Below, one piece after another: positions 6,014 through 13,278 of a stretch of 23,350 nt of DNA (the first letter of the stretch is position 1; each line of letters starts with the position of its first letter). The DNA comes from Candidatus Zhuqueibacterota bacterium (GTDB taxonomy: Bacteria; Zhuqueibacterota; Zhuqueibacteria; Residuimicrobiales; Krinioviventaceae). Both the position numbers and the translations under genes were made by a program. The DNA lies in assembly GCA_003854995.1 (NCBI GenBank), contig RQOI01000140.1, forward strand, positions 1-23,350, given 5' to 3'. The notes below the pieces were generated by a model. That model had not been told where the DNA came from. It saw nothing but the letters and a program-made list of their open reading frames with translations, and did no database searches.

Positions 6014-7819
6014 CTATTCCCTGTTTTTCAGGAGAAACTCCACCACGCCATCAACGATGGCATCGGCGCACGCAGCGCGAAACTCCGACGAGCGAATTTT
6101 CGCCTCTTCCTCAGGATGCATCATGAAGGCGGGCTCGATGAGCACCGCCGGCATGCGCGTGGGACGACACATGGCCAGATTGTCCCAGTACAGACCAAAA
6201 TCCGGCAGACCGAGTTCGCGCAGCATGTGCCGATGGATGGTGCGAGCGAGCTCACGGCTTTGCGGGTGATAATAGTAGGTGCTGCTGCCACGACTCTTGA
6301 AGGGATTGACGCCGGCCGGAATCGCATTGTGATGCAGGCTGAGCAGTATATCCGCTTCTGTGTTCATGGCCAGATCGAAACGATCTGCCAGCGACAGGCC
6401 TTCTTCAGCCCGCGTGAATTTGACCCGTGCGCCTCTATCGCGTAACTTTTCCGCCAACGCCCGCGACAGGAGCAGATTCGCTTCCTGTTCGGTATAGCCT
6501 GTAGGCCCGACAGCGCCGGTGTCGGGTGCATGTCCGGGATCCAGCAATACGGTCACGTCGCGCAAAGCCGACCTCTTTCTCTTACCGATAGCGGGCGTCT
6601 TTTTTATATCGATACAGAGCTGATTCTCAACATAGCTCGCCTCATATCCCCACGGGTGCTTTTGCTGTAGATCGATGGTGAGCTCGTAGACGTGCGGTCC
6701 GACCTGCTGCCAGCGAATGTCGCGAATGAGGGGATCGTTGAAATCGTAGCGAATCCAGTCCGTGTCGGCGGTGACGCCATAGAGCAGCACTTTGAGTGCA
6801 TTTGGCGCAACAGATTGCACGATCCGATAGGGGGCTCTTTGACTGCAGTAAATCGAGGCGCGCGTATAGGCGCCTGCATCCCTCGTTCGAACGAGCTCGA
6901 TGTGTTGATGCGGCGCCGGCGTGCCGAGGGGTAGAAGACGAATTTTATGGTCTTCAACCCAGGCCTCCTCTGCATCGGACAGACGGATGCGATAATTGCG
7001 CCCCTGCCTGCCGGATAACTGCAATTTGACGCCCCTGGGGAGAAAATAGTAGTAACTCTTGCGCGGACCGGTGCGCAGCACGGTCAGATCCAATGCAGTC
7101 TCGGCCATGCGCGGCAGGCCAGTTTTATCTATCGACAAGGTCCCGGGCAGGGTCACTCTGGCAGTATCGCCCGCCGGATCGATCAGCTGACAGTGAATCG
7201 ACACCTGGACAGCCGTGTCGGCGCATTGGATGAAATAGCTGCCGCGGTAGAGGCCGGCGACATCAGTGCGCCGCACCTCGCCCTGGCCGAAAACAGCCTC
7301 TGCCCAATGCAAAAGGCCGGCATCGTCTTCATGGGACATTGGCGCGTCGGCCACGATCCCGTCGATGCTGAATGTCGCCCGGCAAGCCGGGGTGCCGCGA
7401 AAACTCACATCGACGACATCGCCGGCCCGCAGCTCGAGGTCGGAATGCGGCAAAACCGAATCGAAATCAATGGCAACCGAGTCGGTCGCCATGGCGCGCA
7501 GCGGCGTATAATGGACGGTTCGCTCAAGGGCGGCAGAATCACCCGCTGACACGGCACGGCACGAGTAAATGAAATCACCATGCGCGATGGGCAGAAAAGC
7601 CAGAAAACCGCCGCTTTTGTGCAGCGAAACCGAACGGCCATTGATATAGAGCTGAGCCTGCACCGGAGTCACCTGGCCAAAAATGAAATTGCTGTCGATT
7701 GCCGCTGCATCGATCGTGTCGTTTTCAGCCGGATAAATGACAGTGATCTCGATGTCGGCTGCAACGATCATGGCAGGGACGACGAGCAAAAGCAAGAGGC
7801 ATCCATAAAGTCTGATCAT
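6014..7819 (-). CDS. Secreted N-acetylmuramoyl-L-alanine amidase (Amidase_3)
   Basis: A 601-residue exported peptidoglycan amidase that cuts between MurNAc and the stem peptide. Residues 1-21 are a signal peptide (LLLLLVVPAMIVAA). The next 400 residues are beta-rich: an Ig-like region (about 24-105), an SH3-like stretch (about 255-297) and an AMIN-like region (about 328-406), probably wall-targeting. The catalytic domain covers about 421-598. It starts VTVLLDPGHAPDTGAVGP and has zinc ligands His430, Glu445 and His496 (LSLHHNA) and catalytic Glu562 (VLIEPAF). Its ATG overlaps the stop of the upstream membrane protein in an ATGA, indicating coupled translation. It appears to be the last gene of the envelope operon. 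Standard AmiC-type enzymes are shorter; the long N-terminal part is lineage-specific. Confidence 0.93.
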   Translation of the reverse strand: MIRLYGCLLLLLVVPAMIVAADIEITVIYPAENDTIDAAAIDSNFIFGQVTPVQAQLYINGRSVSLHKSGGFLAFLPIAHGDFIYSCRAVSAGDSAALERTVHYTPLRAMATDSVAIDFDSVLPHSDLELRAGDVVDVSFRGTPACRATFSIDGIVADAPMSHEDDAGLLHWAEAVFGQGEVRRTDVAGLYRGSYFIQCADTAVQVSIHCQLIDPAGDTARVTLPGTLSIDKTGLPRMAETALDLTVLRTGPRKSYYYFLPRGVKLQLSGRQGRNYRIRLSDAEEAWVEDHKIRLLPLGTPAPHQHIELVRTRDAGAYTRASIYCSQRAPYRIVQSVAPNALKVLLYGVTADTDWIRYDFNDPLIRDIRWQQVGPHVYELTIDLQQKHPWGYEASYVENQLCIDIKKTPAIGKRKRSALRDVTVLLDPGHAPDTGAVGPTGYTEQEANLLLSRALAEKLRDRGARVKFTRAEEGLSLADRFDLAMNTEADILLSLHHNAIPAGVNPFKSRGSSTYYYHPQSRELARTIHRHMLRELGLPDFGLYWDNLAMCRPTRMPAVLIEPAFMMHPEEEAKIRSSEFRAACADAIVDGVVEFLLKNRE

Positions 7820-8787
7820 CGCTTTCGTTTCTTCACGGTCTCTCTGGCTGCGGCATATTCCTGGTACAAAGCTGTTTCTGCAGCGTAAAAAGTCAGTCGC
7901 GTGGCAATTTTAGCGGCGATGAAGAGCTGCTGAAAAATAAAGCCGAGGATGAGCAACAAGAGCTGGGACGAGTTTATCATCGACAGCAGTCCGGCGACCA
8001 GCACAAGGGCGGCGGCGAGCAATACGAGCAGCAGGTTCAAACCAATGGTTTTGTGCGCGTTTCTGAAAATGAATGCGGCGGCCAAGCCGATGCAAATCCA
8101 CGACGAGTTCTTTTTCTCGCTGATGAGGATCACCTTGGCATAATCCAGAATGAGTGTGAGGAGAAAAATGAGGACCAGGATCAGCGCGTAGCCGATGAGA
8201 TTGATGCTCCAGGCGAAAGATTGCGACAGGCTGTCGCCGACAACCTGGTCCACCAGGGAAAAAATGGCCGGCTGAATCACTTTAAAGACCAGCGCAAAAA
8301 GAACCAGCGTGGTCACGGCCAGGGCAGCCATGTGATGAAAGTATGTCCCGGCAAAAGAGAGAAAACGCCCGGTTGAAAAAGATCGCCGTTCGTCAGCATA
8401 CAGTGCGATGGCGCCGCCGTTGAAAAAAGCGGCGATGAACAGGTAGGCCAGGCCAATGCAAATGACAAACCATCCGTATGATTGGATCTGGCCGGTCAAT
8501 AAAAGCTCCAGATTGTCCAGCAGCGGCCCAAAGCCGGCGAGACTGGGACGAATGGTCTTTTCCAGTCCCTCGGCGTTGAAGTGAAAAGAGCTCCACCACG
8601 AATAAGGCAGACCGGAGAGCAGGTCATCGCGCAGGAGCAGCGCGCCGACCTTTTCATGAAAGAGGATAAAAGTCGGCACGGCGAACAGCAGGGCTATGCA
8701 GAGATTGACAAGATAAATGATGCCGATTATCATTCGATGATGAATCATCAGCGAAAAGCCACGTCTGAAAGCATTTCGTATTTTCAT
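7816..8787 (-). CDS. Multi-pass membrane protein of unknown function
   Basis: A 323-residue integral membrane protein with about six or seven helices, for example near residues 18-42, 103-127, 150-172, 195-222, 252-276 and 279-297. A soluble loop of about 60 residues follows the first helix and a basic tail (ETVKKRKR) ends the protein. I see no catalytic motif. The general layout resembles DUF4013/DUF975-type proteins of unknown role, but I cannot confirm a family. GGAG stands 7 bases before the ATG. It is 21 bases after the M1 peptidase gene and overlaps the amidase gene by 4 bases, so it is made together with exported envelope enzymes and may assist them. Confidence 0.75.
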   Translation of the reverse strand: MKIRNAFRRGFSLMIHHRMIIGIIYLVNLCIALLFAVPTFILFHEKVGALLLRDDLLSGLPYSWWSSFHFNAEGLEKTIRPSLAGFGPLLDNLELLLTGQIQSYGWFVICIGLAYLFIAAFFNGGAIALYADERRSFSTGRFLSFAGTYFHHMAALAVTTLVLFALVFKVIQPAIFSLVDQVVGDSLSQSFAWSINLIGYALILVLIFLLTLILDYAKVILISEKKNSSWICIGLAAAFIFRNAHKTIGLNLLLVLLAAALVLVAGLLSMINSSQLLLLILGFIFQQLFIAAKIATRLTFYAAETALYQEYAAARETVKKRKR

Positions 8788-8808
8788 TAGTGTTCTCCAC
8801 GATTCGCA

Positions 8809-10794
8809 TCAGGAAAAAAGGGCGATCATTTCCAACAGATCCTGCAGCCAGAACAGCCATGCCGCTCCCCATCGAAGTGAGGCGACTCCATTTGTCCGCC
8901 GATATTTTCCGTTATTGACCGGATTGGCATCGAGCCAGATTTTATGATAGGGATCGATTTCAGCTTTCTCAATCTTGGCGCCGCGAAAATGAAATATTTT
9001 AAACAGTTCCTCTCCGCTCCACAGTTCAGAGGCTGTTTCGCCGTTCTCAAAGGTGACCAGCAATTCCACCGGCAACTGGATCTGCCCCAGGCGTTCGACG
9101 TGAACCTGAGATTCGAACTCTTCATCCTTGCCGGCATCATTTTTCAGCTCCCGGCCCTCGCCGACGCCAAAGTAGCCCCGGCGTTGCACAGCGGCATTGG
9201 ACTCTATATGGGTCACAGCATAATCGACGAAACCCGGCTCCTTCAGCATCTTGTCGAAAAACCAGTCCATATTTTCCGGAGCGAATTCATTGACGATGTC
9301 GATGAAATGGTGCGGCCTCGGATGGTTGAATGACCAGCGCGACGCATAGGCTTGCATGATATCCGCCCACACGGATTCACCGAGGAGACTCTCCAGCGTC
9401 CACAGCATGAGGGCTGGTTTTTCGTAGGCATTATTGCGATAGGCGAGCCGATCCACATAGTCCCATGAATGTTTATCCATGGCATCGCGTGCACCGCGAG
9501 CCTGATGATTTTCGACGATCCAGTCTCGTTGATCTTTCTCGCTCGATTTAAAAGTCACGGGAATGCCAAAGCCATCGCGGCTGAGATAAACTTTATGAAA
9601 AGCGCCTGGCCCATAGGCCGTATTCATGCATCGACTCGTCGCATAGGTGGTGAATCCTTCATCCAGCCAGGCGTTTTCAAACTCGTTGGACCCGATCAGG
9701 CCGTAAAAGAATTGATGCGTGCACTCGTGCACCGTCACGCCCAGAGGATCCTGGCTGCCGCGCGCCGTCAACCAGTCGACTCCGGCCGTGAAGAGCGTCG
9801 GATATTCCATCCCCCCGGTGCTCGACTTCCAGGCGGCATCCACAATGGTGATGTGCGAATAGGGGTACGGCACATACCAAAGTCCCAGATACTTGAGTGT
9901 ATTTTCAGTTGCCGAAAAATAATCATCAACATATCGTTTGTGATCCGGCTGATACAAAAGTCGCATCGTCACCGGCGGCAGCTCCGGATGTTCAAAGGCG
10001 CGAACGGCAACCCTGTAGCCCGGATAGGCTGTCCAGGCAAAGTCATGAATGCACTCCTGCTGATAACGATAGGTCACGGTGTCGCCACTGTTGGCGGTCG
10101 AATCTGTCCGCACGCCGGATGCGCCGACGATGAACCTGGACGGCACAGTCAGTCGCACATCATAATCGCCGTAATCCGCAAAAAATTCGCTGTGAGAATG
10201 ATACTGATGGCAGTTCCATTCATTTTCATACCAGACGCCTATTTTCGGAAACCATTGCGCGACAAAGAAATAGTCGCCATAATAGCCGGTCCGTGGCGCT
10301 CTATGCGGCAAGCGCGACGCAAAATTGATCTTGACCGTGACGCTCTGCCCCGGGGAGATCGCGGCCGGCAGGTCAACTTTGAAGACCGTCTCATCATCGC
10401 TGTTATCGTCATCCGGCTGGACAAACTGGGGCGTGAGATCTGCCGTAAAGGATCCTGCCGCAGCCGAGAAGGAGATGATGTCGCAATAGCCCCAGCCGTC
10501 GTCCGCAAATCTCGCCATGTACTGCTTAATATCGGAGTGGTGTCGCGCCATTTCCCGATGAAATGTCGAGTTTGTATTTTTAAAAGCGTTCAAATAGAGA
10601 TGAAACCAGAGCTCTTTGGTGGCCGATGTCCCGGTGTTCATCCAGGTGAGATTGACCGCTCCGGAGACGGTTTTCAGCGCCGGATCGAGGCGCGCGTCAA
10701 TTTGATACGACGCCACTTTAGTACAGGGTACTTGTGCGATGAGCACGCCGGCAAGAGCGTGTGCGATGCAAAGAATCAAGCACATCTTGTTCAT
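8809..10794 (-). CDS. Secreted M1-family zinc metallopeptidase
   Basis: A 661-residue exported gluzincin. The signal peptide is residues 1-20 (LILCIAHALAGVLIA). Residues 25-260 form the N-terminal beta domain of M1 aminopeptidases. The catalytic domain has the substrate-binding motif GGMEYP (327-332) and the zinc site HECTH (356-360) followed 19 residues later by Glu379 in WLDEGF, the HExxH-x18-E signature. After the helical domain comes a beta domain (about 550-620) and a hydrophobic C-terminus (WGAAWLFWLQDLLEMIALF), which may anchor it in a membrane. GGAG precedes the ATG. It lies 39 bases after the TPR-SPOR gene. The likely role is trimming of peptides or envelope proteins outside the cytoplasm; the exact substrate is unknown. 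Confidence 0.93.
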   Translation of the reverse strand: MNKMCLILCIAHALAGVLIAQVPCTKVASYQIDARLDPALKTVSGAVNLTWMNTGTSATKELWFHLYLNAFKNTNSTFHREMARHHSDIKQYMARFADDGWGYCDIISFSAAAGSFTADLTPQFVQPDDDNSDDETVFKVDLPAAISPGQSVTVKINFASRLPHRAPRTGYYGDYFFVAQWFPKIGVWYENEWNCHQYHSHSEFFADYGDYDVRLTVPSRFIVGASGVRTDSTANSGDTVTYRYQQECIHDFAWTAYPGYRVAVRAFEHPELPPVTMRLLYQPDHKRYVDDYFSATENTLKYLGLWYVPYPYSHITIVDAAWKSSTGGMEYPTLFTAGVDWLTARGSQDPLGVTVHECTHQFFYGLIGSNEFENAWLDEGFTTYATSRCMNTAYGPGAFHKVYLSRDGFGIPVTFKSSEKDQRDWIVENHQARGARDAMDKHSWDYVDRLAYRNNAYEKPALMLWTLESLLGESVWADIMQAYASRWSFNHPRPHHFIDIVNEFAPENMDWFFDKMLKEPGFVDYAVTHIESNAAVQRRGYFGVGEGRELKNDAGKDEEFESQVHVERLGQIQLPVELLVTFENGETASELWSGEELFKIFHFRGAKIEKAEIDPYHKIWLDANPVNNGKYRRTNGVASLRWGAAWLFWLQDLLEMIALFS

Positions 10795-10833
10795 GAGATC
10801 TACTCCGCTTCGTGGGTATAGCCTCTTTTTAAC

Positions 10834-11616
10834 CTAGCGATGGTATTCGACGACTTTGTATTCGGTCAGGTGCGGCTGAATATAGAGCTGGGCGTACCTT
10901 GACGCTTTTTCTCTTGATTCAAAACTGCCGATGAGCACGTTGTAATATTTCGTGTTTCCCAGGGTCCGTTCCCCTATCTCGACGTGCGGGAAGACGCGCG
11001 CAAGCTTGTACAGAACATCTTTGGCATCATTGAAATCTTTATAAGAGGCAACCTGAATCGAATAGCCGACAGAACTTTTTTTCTGCGATATCAGCGTGTC
11101 CAGAGGCAAACCGCCCAGGCTCTCCAGGTCGAGGATCGCGGCATCGACAAAGGGGGAACGTTGCACATTCTGCACAAAAGCCTTGAGAAACAGTTTTGCG
11201 GAATCAACCTTGCCCTGCGCGATGATGCATTGACAGTAGAGATACTGCGCATCGTCCCGCCATTCGGAATCCGGAAAATGTCGCACCAATCGGGACAGAT
11301 GGCGGCGGGCGGTTGAAAAATCATCATCAAAATAGGAATACTGACCCAAACGCAGCAGCGCATAGTCCGCGTATTTCGAATTCGGAAAATGGTTGATGAC
11401 CCGGCCGTAGTAAGTGACGGCTGAATCCGGATTGCTCTGAAAATAACCGCGAAAAAAAAGCAGGGACGGATCATCCGGCAAAGTCTGTAGAGACGAGATC
11501 GCACGCTCAAGTTCATCATAGCGTTGCTGCTCGAAAAAACTCTCCAGCATCCTCACATCAACGGATAACAGCGATCCCCCGAGGGCCAGTAGAAAGACAA
11601 AAGGAGCGATCTTCAC
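10834..11616 (-). CDS. Exported TPR protein with C-terminal SPOR domain
   Basis: A 260-residue protein with an N-terminal signal (KIAPFVFLLALGGSLLS), TPR-like repeats at about 22-165 with the YbgF-like patterns NHFPNSKYADYALLRLGQ and RHFPDSEWRDDAQYLYCQ, and a SPOR domain at about 183-258 (SVGYSIQVASYKDFNDA ... YYNVLIGSFESREKA). SPOR domains bind peptidoglycan strands stripped of stem peptides, which amidases produce at the septum. I start at GTG 11616, one base after the lapB stop, with GAGAGG upstream; the frame stays open further upstream inside lapB but that part is not this gene. An amidase gene three genes downstream makes a functional link plausible. Confidence 0.88.
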   Translation of the reverse strand: MKIAPFVFLLALGGSLLSVDVRMLESFFEQQRYDELERAISSLQTLPDDPSLLFFRGYFQSNPDSAVTYYGRVINHFPNSKYADYALLRLGQYSYFDDDFSTARRHLSRLVRHFPDSEWRDDAQYLYCQCIIAQGKVDSAKLFLKAFVQNVQRSPFVDAAILDLESLGGLPLDTLISQKKSSVGYSIQVASYKDFNDAKDVLYKLARVFPHVEIGERTLGNTKYYNVLIGSFESREKASRYAQLYIQPHLTEYKVVEYHR

Positions 11617-11617
11617 G

Positions 11618-12760
11618 TCACACCCTCTCAGCCGAATTCCAGGTTGCACAGGCCGGACAGCGCCAGAAATAGGCGCCCTGCTGTTGACCACAGTGTTTGC
11701 ATCGAAAGGCGCGTTTGGCCGAAAAAGTCTCCGCGACCTGCTCCGACAGCAGGGCGGCAGATTCATATCGTCGCAGCTTGTTGTCAATTTGAATGAGAAA
11801 AAGCAGGACGTGCTGATTTTTCGGATCATTCTGCAGCACCTTGCGCGCGTATTCGGCGGCTTTGACCAGCTCACCCTTTTTCTCATAGATCTCGGCCAAA
11901 GCCATCTGGGCAGCCGACAATTTCGGATTGGCGCTGATGATCTGTTTATAAAAGCTCTCGATAGCATCAAACTCGCCGAGATCATAGAGCAGCTCTTCAA
12001 ACTCATTGATGGCAATATCCGCATATTCTGGCAACGCCTGGATTGTTCTTTTCAGCTCTTTCAAGGCATCCTGTTTCCGACCATCGCGAATATAGCTGTG
12101 CACGAGCTCCAGATAGGCGCCAAAGCTCAAGCCATCCAGTCGAATGGCATCGCGAAAACATAGACGCGCATCGTGCTCCTGCTGCAGTCGACTCAACTGC
12201 AATCCCTGCTCAATCTTGTAGGCCGCGAGTCTGGCGTCCTTCTGCAGCCGATCAATCGCTTTATTTTTTTTCAAGATATCATAAGCGCCCTGCCAGTCGG
12301 CCATGTCCTCGTACAAGCCCAGCTTGCTCTCTTTGGCCCATTGATTTTTCTTGTCAATCGCAAGGATTTTATCGCAGGTCGCGAGCGCCCACTTGGGTTG
12401 CCCATTCTTTTTATAATTCAACACCAGATTGCTCAAAATGGTCTTTTGATGCTCAACGCTCAAATTGGGGCGCACCAGCAAGTCACGATGCACTTTGATA
12501 GCGTTCTCGACCATGCCGATATCCCGGAAGATATTGCCGATCAGAATATAAGCGTCGATATAATCGGTGTCATGGCGAACGACGTTCCGCAGTCGCGCAA
12601 GCGCTGTCTCCTTGTCACCCTCGACAAGTGCGTGCAGGCCGTTGATATATTCTGCCTGAATACTGTATTTTCGCTTGGGCTTGCGGTGGAAAACAAAAAG
12701 CACAATCAACAGCAACAGAATGATAAAAACAGTCACGTAGAGAATATAGACCGAGTTCAT
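11618..12760 (-). CDS. lapB: LapB-type TPR protein with rubredoxin-like zinc domain
   Basis: A 380-residue, single-helix anchored cytoplasmic protein matching LapB (YciM), 389 residues in E. coli. Residues 4-25 are the membrane anchor (YILYVTVFIILLLLIVLFVF), followed by about seven TPR units, then a rubredoxin-like zinc module at the C-terminus: Cys354-x2-Cys357 and Cys368-x2-Cys371. In E. coli LapB brings FtsH to LpxC to limit LPS synthesis. I start at ATG 12760, seven bases after GAGGAG; a GTG at 12775 that overlaps the lapA stop is the alternative. The adjacent lapA strengthens the call. FtsH and LpxC are not in this window. Confidence 0.9.
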   Translation of the reverse strand: MNSVYILYVTVFIILLLLIVLFVFHRKPKRKYSIQAEYINGLHALVEGDKETALARLRNVVRHDTDYIDAYILIGNIFRDIGMVENAIKVHRDLLVRPNLSVEHQKTILSNLVLNYKKNGQPKWALATCDKILAIDKKNQWAKESKLGLYEDMADWQGAYDILKKNKAIDRLQKDARLAAYKIEQGLQLSRLQQEHDARLCFRDAIRLDGLSFGAYLELVHSYIRDGRKQDALKELKRTIQALPEYADIAINEFEELLYDLGEFDAIESFYKQIISANPKLSAAQMALAEIYEKKGELVKAAEYARKVLQNDPKNQHVLLFLIQIDNKLRRYESAALLSEQVAETFSAKRAFRCKHCGQQQGAYFWRCPACATWNSAERV

Positions 12761-12771
12761 TGAACAGCTCC

Positions 12772-13107
12772 TCACGCCTGACTTGCTTCAGGAGAAGCAG
12801 GATCCGCCACGACAGAATCTTCAACAGAGACATTTCGAAGACGATTGAGTTCGCTCTCGAGCTGTTTTATCCTCTTCCGCCACCTGCGGCTCTCGTTTTT
12901 CAGAGAAATTACCTGATAGATGGAGATAGCGAGCCAAAAGATCATGCCGGCAACGAATGAAAGGTACATGATGAGCCACAGGGGCATATCATTGACCGTC
13001 TCCCATTTCAAAAAGCGGAGCGGGACATTCACATCTGCATTCTGCATGGCAAAACCGATGAGAAATATCACGACCAGCACGATCACGATCCACTTGATAA
13101 TCCACAT
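12772..13107 (-). CDS. lapA: LapA-domain membrane protein (DUF1049)
   Basis: A 111-residue protein with the LapA pattern: a first helix at about 3-20 (IIKWIVIVLVVIFLIGFA) leading into QNADVNVPLRFLKW, a second helix at about 42-63, and a cytoplasmic coiled coil (about 67-92, KRIKQLESELNRLRN). An Ala/Pro/Asp-rich tail follows. It is close to the 102 residues of E. coli LapA (YciS). It immediately precedes lapB, as in enterobacteria, and the two are expected to act together in LPS assembly control. GGAGGAGCT directly precedes the ATG, and a near-consensus promoter lies about 80 bases upstream. Assigned mainly by architecture and context. Confidence 0.88.
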   Translation of the reverse strand: MWIIKWIVIVLVVIFLIGFAMQNADVNVPLRFLKWETVNDMPLWLIMYLSFVAGMIFWLAISIYQVISLKNESRRWRKRIKQLESELNRLRNVSVEDSVVADPASPEASQA

Positions 13108-13183
13108 AGCTCCTCCGGGTTTAAGCGCCCATTCGGGACGAAGAGTCCGTCATCGCGGGTGATATTTAAAAATAAGACAAGCA

Positions 13184-13211
13184 ATCATAAAAAGAAAGCA
13201 AAGAATGTCAA
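13184..13211 (-). promoter_or_regulatory. Near-consensus sigma70 promoter of the lapA operon
   Basis: On the minus strand TTGACA (13206-13211, six of six) is followed after 16 bases by TATGAT (13184-13189, five of six). Transcription should start near 13177, giving a leader of about 70 bases that contains a small GGAC/GTCC hairpin and the lapA ribosome site. It begins only a few bases beyond the rpsA terminator, so it opens a separate transcription unit. Confidence 0.75.
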
Positions 13212-13217
13212 TGGCAT

Positions 13218-13256
13218 AAAAAAAAAGAGTTGAGTCAATTGCCTGACCCAACTCTT
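13218..13256 (-). terminator. Intrinsic terminator of rpsA
   Basis: On the minus strand AAGAGTTGGGTCA pairs with TGACTCAACTCTT (13 positions, one G-T pair) around a six-base loop and runs into nine Ts (13218-13226). It starts about 23 bases after the rpsA stop, and closes the scpA-to-rpsA transcript. Confidence 0.88.
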
Positions 13257-13278
13257 CTCTTACCTGCAAAGAAAAGTC

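Noticed and set aside
9469..10821. A 450-codon open frame on the + strand
   Set aside because: It lies exactly opposite the M1 peptidase, has no recognisable domain and is rich in Arg, His and Ile as expected for an antisense shadow.
11617..12024. Long N-terminal extension of the TPR-SPOR protein
   Set aside because: The extra 136 codons run through lapB in another frame and are Arg/Ser/Pro-rich; the GTG at 11616 has a ribosome site and starts at a signal peptide.
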